A stretch of DNA of 64,000 nt, taken from contig NZ_FQWQ01000004.1 of NCBI RefSeq assembly GCF_900129725.1, positions 434,001 to 498,000 of the forward strand. Reading direction: 5' to 3'. Made by a program: the position numbers and the translations under genes. The notes under the pieces are model-generated. The model had not been told where the DNA came from, did no database searches, and saw only the letters and a list, made by a program, of their open reading frames with translations. Every line of letters begins with the position of its first letter. Position 1 is the first letter of the stretch. Source of the stretch: Chryseolinea serpens. Lineage in GTDB: Bacteria; Bacteroidota; Bacteroidia; Cytophagales; Cyclobacteriaceae. Positions 58,476-64,000 of the stretch are shown piece after piece.

Positions 58476-61400
58476 ATGAAAAAACGACTACTGTATTTGT
58501 CGGTCATTTTTGTGATGATCGGTTTCACCGCCTATGGCCAAACGGTCACCGGAACGGTTACTTCGTCTTCGGACGCAAGTGCCCTGCCGGGAGTATCCGT
58601 ACTGCTAAAGGGTTCCACCACAGGGACTACCACCGACTCGGATGGACACTTTGCCATCCAGGTTCCCGAAGACGATAAGAATGCAACCCTCGTCTTTTCC
58701 TTCATCGGATTTGCCACACAAGAGATCCTGGTAGCAGGAAAAACTACCATCGATGTGCCCCTGGAAACCGACATGACCCAACTGGGCGAAGTCGTAGTGA
58801 CCGCCCTGGGTATCTCGCGCGAAAAGAAGGCGCTGGGCTATGCCACCAGCACCATCAGTTCCGACCAGATCACGGCCGCGGGTAATACCAACTTTGCCTC
58901 TGCTTTATATGGAAAGGCGCCAGGGGTTAGAATCACCACTGCGCCCGGCGGTGCTACCAGTGCGGTGAACGTGCAGATCCGGGGTATCAACTCCATCAAT
59001 GCGAAAGGCAACCAACCCCTCTATGTAGTCGATGGCGTGATGATCCGCAACATGGAGCAGTCACCCACCGGCACCAACAACGGCGGATATTGGGATGATC
59101 AGAAGATCCGCGGTAACGGTATCCTCGACATTAACCCGGCCGACATCGAGTCGCTCAACATCCTGAAAGGTGCCAGTGCCGCCGCCCTTTACGGGTCGGA
59201 AGCTTCCAACGGCGTGATCGTGATCACAACGAAAAAGGGCACCAAGCGCAACGGTCTTGGGGTAGATTTCAATTATAATTTTACCGTAGAAAAGGTGGCA
59301 TTCACTCCCAAATACCAGAATACCTATGGACCGGGCTACGATCGCGAGACCAACATAGGCAACTTCGGCGCCAATGAAGAAGGCTTTATTCCGGTCGACA
59401 CCAATGGCGATGGCGTGAATGACGCCGTTCGCCCCATCTACCGCGCATGGGCTCAATTCGGTCCCCGCATGGATGGCCGCCAGGTAGCGTGGTGGGATGG
59501 CAGCACAAGAGCATATTCCGCACAGCCTGACAACTACAAAGATCTGTATCGCACAGGATCAAGCTCCAACTTCAACATTGCCGTATCCAACAGCACCGAT
59601 CGCGGTTCTTTCCGCCTCTCGTATACCCGCCTGGACTATAAAGGGATCTCGCGCGGTTCGGACCTGGGACGGAACACGTTTAATTTGAACAGCACCGTGA
59701 AGCTGAGCAATAAAGTATCGGCCGATATCGTGGTGAACTATATCAACAATAAAATTCACAATCGCCCCGAACAGATCAACCGGCTTGCAGCCAACTACGG
59801 CGGCTTCTTCAGCCGGGCCGATTACATGGATGTTTACCTGAACAAATACCAGACTTCGCAAGGCTATAAATATGTCACTTACGATCAGCCGCAAAAAAAT
59901 CCCGCGGAGGCGATCAAGTACAACATCCGCGCCGTCGATTTGCTGGAGTACCTCTGGAGAAACGTGCGTGACAACGACGACGAATACCAGGACCGCATCA
60001 TTTCGAGCACCACACTGAACTATGAGATCGCAAAAGGACTGAAAGTGAGAGGCCGCGTGGGTAACGATTTCACCAGCGTGCGCAACGAGATCGAACGTCA
60101 CAATGAATATCCAACTTCCTTCAATACATCGCAGTCAACCGGAAGCTATTCCTTGTCGACCGGCCGCTATTCTATTTTCTATACCGATGCACTCTTGACC
60201 TACTCGAAGGACCTCAACAAAGACTTCGCATTTTCAGTAATGGGCGGCTTCCAATCGAGGTCGCAAAACTACATCGATCAGAAGTCGAGCACGGAAGGCG
60301 GCTTGGTGCAGGAAAACTGGTTTAGCCTCAACAACTCCTATGGCGTGAAGTCTACTTCTTCGGCCCGCACGAAGGCCACTATGTATGCTTACCTCGGTAT
60401 GGTGAACTTAAGCTTTAAAGAATACCTGTATTTGGAAGCCACGGCGCGCCAGGAGTATACCTCCACATTGCCCCCGGGTCACAACGGCTATTTCTACCCC
60501 AGCGCCAACCTGGGCTTTGTATTCTCCGATGCATTCCAGCTGCCATCTTTCATAAGTTTGGGAAAGATCCGCGTTTCGCAGGCGCGCATTGCCAACGGCT
60601 CGTCGCCGTATGCGGCCAACGTTGTGTATTCGCAGCAGACGCTAGCCACCACCCAAGGTACGGTCACCCAACTGCAGGCCGCCAACAACTATGGTAACAG
60701 CAACATTGCGCCGGAGCGCAAGACGGAAACGGAGTTAGGTTTAGAAATGGCTTTCTTCCAAAACAAACTCGGCCTCGATGCCACGGTGTATAAGAACACC
60801 ATTAAAGACCAGATCATCGATCAAAGTCTTGCGCCTAGCAACGGTGCTTCGTCGGTGTTGGCCAACCTGGGTGAGTTGTCGTCCAAAGGCATAGAAATCG
60901 GGTTGTCGGCCACGCCCTACAACAGCGGCAATTTCCGTTGGGATACGCGACTTAGCTTTGCGAAAAGCGTAACCCGCGTCATGAAGCTTGCTCCCGGCAT
61001 GGATGAAATGACGTTCTACAACGCCGATGCTGGCGCGGTGCTCATCAAAGCGAAGGCAGGTGATGTGCTGGGCGACATCTATACCCACACCCGCGAGAAA
61101 GACAGTAACGGCAACTACATCATTAACAGCGATGGATATTACCAGATGACGACCGGCAACGACTATGAAAAAGTAGGCAACGTGTTGCCCAAAGGCGTAG
61201 GCGGATGGTCGAACACGGTGACCTATAAAGGTCTCTCGCTCAATTTCCTGATCGACTACCGCTACGGTGGACAACTGGTTTCGGCTCCGCACTTGTATGC
61301 TTATGGTGCCGGCATGTATGAAAGCACCATGCAATACCGCGATGCCGAACACGGCGGATTATCGTACAACATCGATGGTTCGGGCAACAAAGTGCAGGCC

Positions 61401-61793
61401 GCCAACGGCCAATACCACGACGGCCTTATCCTCGATGGTGTGACAACCACCGGCGAGAAGAACACCAAGATCCTGGATGCTGCTAACTATTACATCAACT
61501 CGTACTACTGGGCTTCGGGCTTGTATGAGAAGCAAGGTGTGCTGAAGAACGACTACATCAAGATGCGTGAAGTGTCGTTGAGCTATAACCTACCGAGAAG
61601 TATCGCGCAAAAGTTGCGCTTCCAAAACCTGAAGGTGTCGGTCATTGGCCGCAACCTGTTCTACCTGTACCGGACCATGAAGGACCTCGATCCGGAAGTG
61701 GCCATCGGATCCAGCTGGCAACGGCAAGGCATCGACGAAGGCTCGCTGGCGGCAACGCGCAGTCTTGGCTTCTCCCTCAATGGCAGCTTCTAA
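58476..61793 (+). CDS. SusC/RagA-family TonB-linked outer membrane transporter
   Basis: The 1105-residue protein (ATG at 58476) has a signal peptide (about 1-21). A CarboxypepD-like domain follows (VTGTVTSSSDASALPGVSVL), then the SusC plug (EVVVTALGISREKKALGYAT; PLYVVDGVMIRNMEQ; YGSEASNGVIVITTKKG) and a barrel ending RSLGFSLNGSF. With the SusD gene 28 bp downstream it forms a nutrient importer. It belongs to a different SusC branch from the copy at 44754. The LacI gene upstream suggests sugar- or metabolite-dependent control. Confidence 0.95.
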   Translation: MKKRLLYLSVIFVMIGFTAYGQTVTGTVTSSSDASALPGVSVLLKGSTTGTTTDSDGHFAIQVPEDDKNATLVFSFIGFATQEILVAGKTTIDVPLETDMTQLGEVVVTALGISREKKALGYATSTISSDQITAAGNTNFASALYGKAPGVRITTAPGGATSAVNVQIRGINSINAKGNQPLYVVDGVMIRNMEQSPTGTNNGGYWDDQKIRGNGILDINPADIESLNILKGASAAALYGSEASNGVIVITTKKGTKRNGLGVDFNYNFTVEKVAFTPKYQNTYGPGYDRETNIGNFGANEEGFIPVDTNGDGVNDAVRPIYRAWAQFGPRMDGRQVAWWDGSTRAYSAQPDNYKDLYRTGSSSNFNIAVSNSTDRGSFRLSYTRLDYKGISRGSDLGRNTFNLNSTVKLSNKVSADIVVNYINNKIHNRPEQINRLAANYGGFFSRADYMDVYLNKYQTSQGYKYVTYDQPQKNPAEAIKYNIRAVDLLEYLWRNVRDNDDEYQDRIISSTTLNYEIAKGLKVRGRVGNDFTSVRNEIERHNEYPTSFNTSQSTGSYSLSTGRYSIFYTDALLTYSKDLNKDFAFSVMGGFQSRSQNYIDQKSSTEGGLVQENWFSLNNSYGVKSTSSARTKATMYAYLGMVNLSFKEYLYLEATARQEYTSTLPPGHNGYFYPSANLGFVFSDAFQLPSFISLGKIRVSQARIANGSSPYAANVVYSQQTLATTQGTVTQLQAANNYGNSNIAPERKTETELGLEMAFFQNKLGLDATVYKNTIKDQIIDQSLAPSNGASSVLANLGELSSKGIEIGLSATPYNSGNFRWDTRLSFAKSVTRVMKLAPGMDEMTFYNADAGAVLIKAKAGDVLGDIYTHTREKDSNGNYIINSDGYYQMTTGNDYEKVGNVLPKGVGGWSNTVTYKGLSLNFLIDYRYGGQLVSAPHLYAYGAGMYESTMQYRDAEHGGLSYNIDGSGNKVQAANGQYHDGLILDGVTTTGEKNTKILDAANYYINSYYWASGLYEKQGVLKNDYIKMREVSLSYNLPRSIAQKLRFQNLKVSVIGRNLFYLYRTMKDLDPEVAIGSSWQRQGIDEGSLAATRSLGFSLNGSF

Positions 61794-61821
61794 TCCATCC
61801 AACCAACGAAATCATTAGCAT

Positions 61822-63423
61822 ATGAACCTACAAAAATATATAACGGGAATTATCGCAGCCGCTTTTGTCGCGGTGTGCGCAACCTCGTGCCAGGACCGGC
61901 TCGAAGAGCAATACCAAAACCCGGAGAAAACGACCAATGCCTCCATCGACAAGTTTTTCACCAAGATGCTCGACAACCGCCGTGTGCGCGCTGACTATTG
62001 GAACATTCGTACCCTTCTGGTCATGCACCCCGCCGTCTACACCAACATCGTGAGCTATCCCAACTCACCGAAGCGTTACCAGGAGCAGTTGAGCTACCTC
62101 AACGACTACTGGAAGGATTATTTTACGCCGAATGGCGACGGCGTGGCAGGCATCGTGCCCCACATGCGTGAGATCGAGAAACAATACGCTACACTGTCGG
62201 CGGAAGACAAGGTCAAGGCCGATGTGTTCCTGAATGCGGCTCATATTGTGTATTACGATCAGACCTCGCAAGTGGTGGATTTGTTTGGCGACATTCCCTA
62301 TTCAGAAGCCGGTATGCTGAACCTTACGGGCGAAACCAAGGCGCCAAAGTTTGATAGTGCAGAGGAGATCTACAATGCACTCCTCGCAGGCTTGAAGGAA
62401 TCCGCTGCCTACTTTGCAACGGCCAGCCTCGACCCGCTGGTGGCTTCCTCTTTCGGAAAACAGGATATGTTGTTGCAGGGAAATCTGGATAAATGGGAGC
62501 GCTATGCCAACTCGGTCCGTCTCCGTCTGCTGATGCGCATTTCTTTCCAGAATGAACAAAAAGCCAAGACCGATATCCTGGAGATGCTGAACGCACCGGG
62601 TGACTATCCGTTGATAGACGAAACCACCAACAACATCTTGCTGTCACCGTTGACGACTTATACCGATTATATGCGCAACGCCGTCACTGAACTGGAGACG
62701 CACCTCGCCCCGGAATATCTGATGGAAAATGTTCTCCGGCCGGCCAATGATCCCCGCATCCGTGTGTTGTTTGATAAGAATGTTGACACGAAAACCAAAG
62801 TGCCAAACGCAGACTACTATAGCATGCCCGCGAACATTCCTTCCACGGACCAGGAAACCAATATCGCGGCGGGTAAGTATGCCGTTCTCGATTCCACCAC
62901 GTTCATGTTCAACACCAAATTCCCCGGCATTGTGATGACCGCCGCCGAAGTGAACTTCATCAGGGCAGAAGCCTTCGAACGCTGGGGAAGCAGCGCGCAA
63001 GCACAGGAGGCCTACGAAAAGGCTGTGAAGCAAGCCGTCGACTTTGTTTTCTACCTCAACACGGTTGGGGCAACCTTCAGAGGCGTGCCTGCAGAAGACG
63101 CACTGACACCCACTGAGGTCTCCGACCTGCTGGCCAGCGCCACCGTGGCCTACGCCGGAACGAGCGACGAGAAACTGGCCAAGATCTGGACCCAAAAATG
63201 GGTGCACTTCGGCTTCATGCAGTCCATTCAGGGCTGGTCGGAAGTGAGAAGGACAAAGTATCCCCAGCTCACGTTTGTGCCCGACACCGGCACACCCGGT
63301 TCGGTAAATCCTCCTTCACGCCTGGTTTATCCCGATGCTGAGAAAGTGTACAACGCCACAAACTACGAGGCGGTGCAAGCCAAAGACACCCGCGATACCA
63401 AAATATTCTGGGACGTACATTAG
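61822..63423 (+). CDS. SusD-like nutrient-binding lipoprotein (SusD/RagB, SusD-like_2 type)
   Basis: The 533-residue protein has a lipobox (FVAVCATSC), LEEQYQNPEKTTNASIDKFF near the N-terminus and a C-terminal RLVYPDAEKVYNATNYEAV. It matches the shorter SusD-like_2 nutrient-binding group rather than classical SusD. It binds the ligand on the SusC pore. The substrate is unknown. Confidence 0.92.
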   Translation: MNLQKYITGIIAAAFVAVCATSCQDRLEEQYQNPEKTTNASIDKFFTKMLDNRRVRADYWNIRTLLVMHPAVYTNIVSYPNSPKRYQEQLSYLNDYWKDYFTPNGDGVAGIVPHMREIEKQYATLSAEDKVKADVFLNAAHIVYYDQTSQVVDLFGDIPYSEAGMLNLTGETKAPKFDSAEEIYNALLAGLKESAAYFATASLDPLVASSFGKQDMLLQGNLDKWERYANSVRLRLLMRISFQNEQKAKTDILEMLNAPGDYPLIDETTNNILLSPLTTYTDYMRNAVTELETHLAPEYLMENVLRPANDPRIRVLFDKNVDTKTKVPNADYYSMPANIPSTDQETNIAAGKYAVLDSTTFMFNTKFPGIVMTAAEVNFIRAEAFERWGSSAQAQEAYEKAVKQAVDFVFYLNTVGATFRGVPAEDALTPTEVSDLLASATVAYAGTSDEKLAKIWTQKWVHFGFMQSIQGWSEVRRTKYPQLTFVPDTGTPGSVNPPSRLVYPDAEKVYNATNYEAVQAKDTRDTKIFWDVH

Positions 63424-63461
63424 TTTTTTTTCATATTGTTTGGGTGGGATTATTTCCCGAG

Positions 63462-63490
63462 GAGGTTGCGGAAACGCAGCCTCTTTTTTT
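63462..63490 (+). terminator. Rho-independent terminator of the second SusCD operon
   Basis: GAGGTTGCG and CGCAGCCTC pair around GAAA with one G-U and are followed by seven T. Confidence 0.9.
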
Positions 63491-63508
63491 ACAGACAAAT
63501 CTGCCACA

Positions 63509-64000
63509 CTATGTCATCGCCTGTTTCACCGCGGCTTCGGCCAGCAATTGAATGGGATGAACAAAACCCACGTCGTCAAGATTTTCTTTTAGCAAGAGCG
63601 GGATCTCTGTGCAGCCGGGGATAATGCCATCCACATTTTGTTTGCACAGCTGAGATACCACCTCGAGGGCGATGGCATGATCTTCCGCAGTGTCGCGCCC
63701 TTCCATGACCCGCATGATGGAGGCATCGAGTTTAAGTTGCAGGGCTTCATCGATCGTCGCGGGGACCAATCCCAGGGCACTAAACTTTTGGATATATACC
63801 ATGGCATTCTTAAATCCCGCTACGCCTACCGTGTGCCATTTCCGTCGCGATACTTCTTCAAGGGTAATGTCGATCATACTCAATACTTTTCTCCCCGAAG
63901 CTTGTTCTATCTCCTTCTGCACAAGGTGCGCGCCGTTGGATGCGATAATAATAAAGTCCACCATCGCGCCAAGCCGCTTGGCAAGCTCCAGCAACTCCGG
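63509..64000 (-). CDS. Aspartate/glutamate racemase family protein, partial
   Basis: The frame is open past the right edge, so the N-terminus is missing. The last 164 or so residues show VDFIIIASNGAH, where racemases have the first catalytic Cys (C-N-T), here Ser, and IPGCTEIPLLL with the second catalytic Cys intact. TVGVAGFKNAMVYIQKFSAL and DASIMRVMEG support the fold. One-Cys members exist (an E. coli L-Asp/Glu racemase has Thr at the first position), so one-way or altered racemisation is possible. It converges on the SusD gene. Confidence 0.85.
   Translation of the reverse strand, partial: PELLELAKRLGAMVDFIIIASNGAHLVQKEIEQASGRKVLSMIDITLEEVSRRKWHTVGVAGFKNAMVYIQKFSALGLVPATIDEALQLKLDASIMRVMEGRDTAEDHAIALEVVSQLCKQNVDGIIPGCTEIPLLLKENLDDVGFVHPIQLLAEAAVKQAMT

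Noticed and set aside
1-64000. CRISPR array, IS element, prophage, tRNA or rRNA
   Set aside because: No regularly spaced repeats, transposase or integrase genes, or recognisable tRNA or rRNA sequences were seen. The only tandem array is coding.

Overview
The window looks like the chromosome of a Bacteroidota bacterium, most likely a Cytophagales member of the Chryseolinea/Ohtaekwangia kind. The evidence is two SusC/SusD pairs, a plug-type TonB receptor, an OmpA protein with thrombospondin type 3 repeats, many lipoproteins with short signal peptides, 7TM-AraC and DUF4136 proteins, and weak Shine-Dalgarno use. The genus is inference. I saw no tRNA, rRNA, insertion sequence, prophage or CRISPR array.

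Layout. 1-6.0 kb holds envelope and stress genes: a partial stress protein, OmpA/TSP3, a BON protein, an AraC regulator, two unknown exported or anchored proteins and a methionine aminopeptidase. 6.1-12.9 kb is a run of small redox and detoxification genes: Crp/Fnr regulator, DoxX, SnoaL-like, VOC, an MDR/SDR operon divergent from an HxlR regulator with paired operators, RibD-type reductase, RidA, and an ornithine cyclodeaminase family protein. 13.3-18.4 kb is a translationally coupled pair: a lipoprotein glycosidase and a 1263-residue protein joining a membrane GT2 synthase, a GH26-like hydrolase and a second TIM-barrel module that has lost both catalytic glutamates. This is my best candidate for an unusual system. 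A coiled-coil gene built from 42-bp repeats follows.

19.1-27.4 kb is a second detoxification block. A six-gene operon (YceI, tautomerase, SDR, NTF2-like, nitronate monooxygenase, OsmC) is preceded by three CRP-type palindromes next to a Crp/Fnr gene. An SDR/AraC pair has 22-bp-spaced direct repeats upstream, and a DoxX gene is divergent from a second HxlR gene with palindromes between them.

27.4-42.9 kb contains a TonB-dependent receptor, an XRE gene, a DUF4136 lipoprotein, a response regulator-KaiC-KaiB-histidine kinase cluster without KaiA, a serine hydrolase, an ECF sigma gene with a small membrane partner, a 7TM-AraC regulator, and an isoquinoline oxidoreductase-type molybdoenzyme whose large-subunit gene carries a one-base frameshift.

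43-64 kb starts with a SusCD pair, then a 1.2-kb gap with a structured element, an alpha/beta hydrolase-SRPBCC-ArsR operon, a histidine-rich, probably copper-linked cluster (His-rich protein, DUF2231, heavy-metal-binding lipoprotein, TlpA thioredoxin, BNR lipoprotein), a cyclase-family lipoprotein, XRE and SMI1/KNR4 genes, a DUF488 gene, and a LacI regulator divergent from a second SusCD pair. A racemase gene runs off the right edge. The recurring theme is a small regulator beside its target genes with recognisable palindromes or repeats between them. All operators are predictions read from sequence symmetry.
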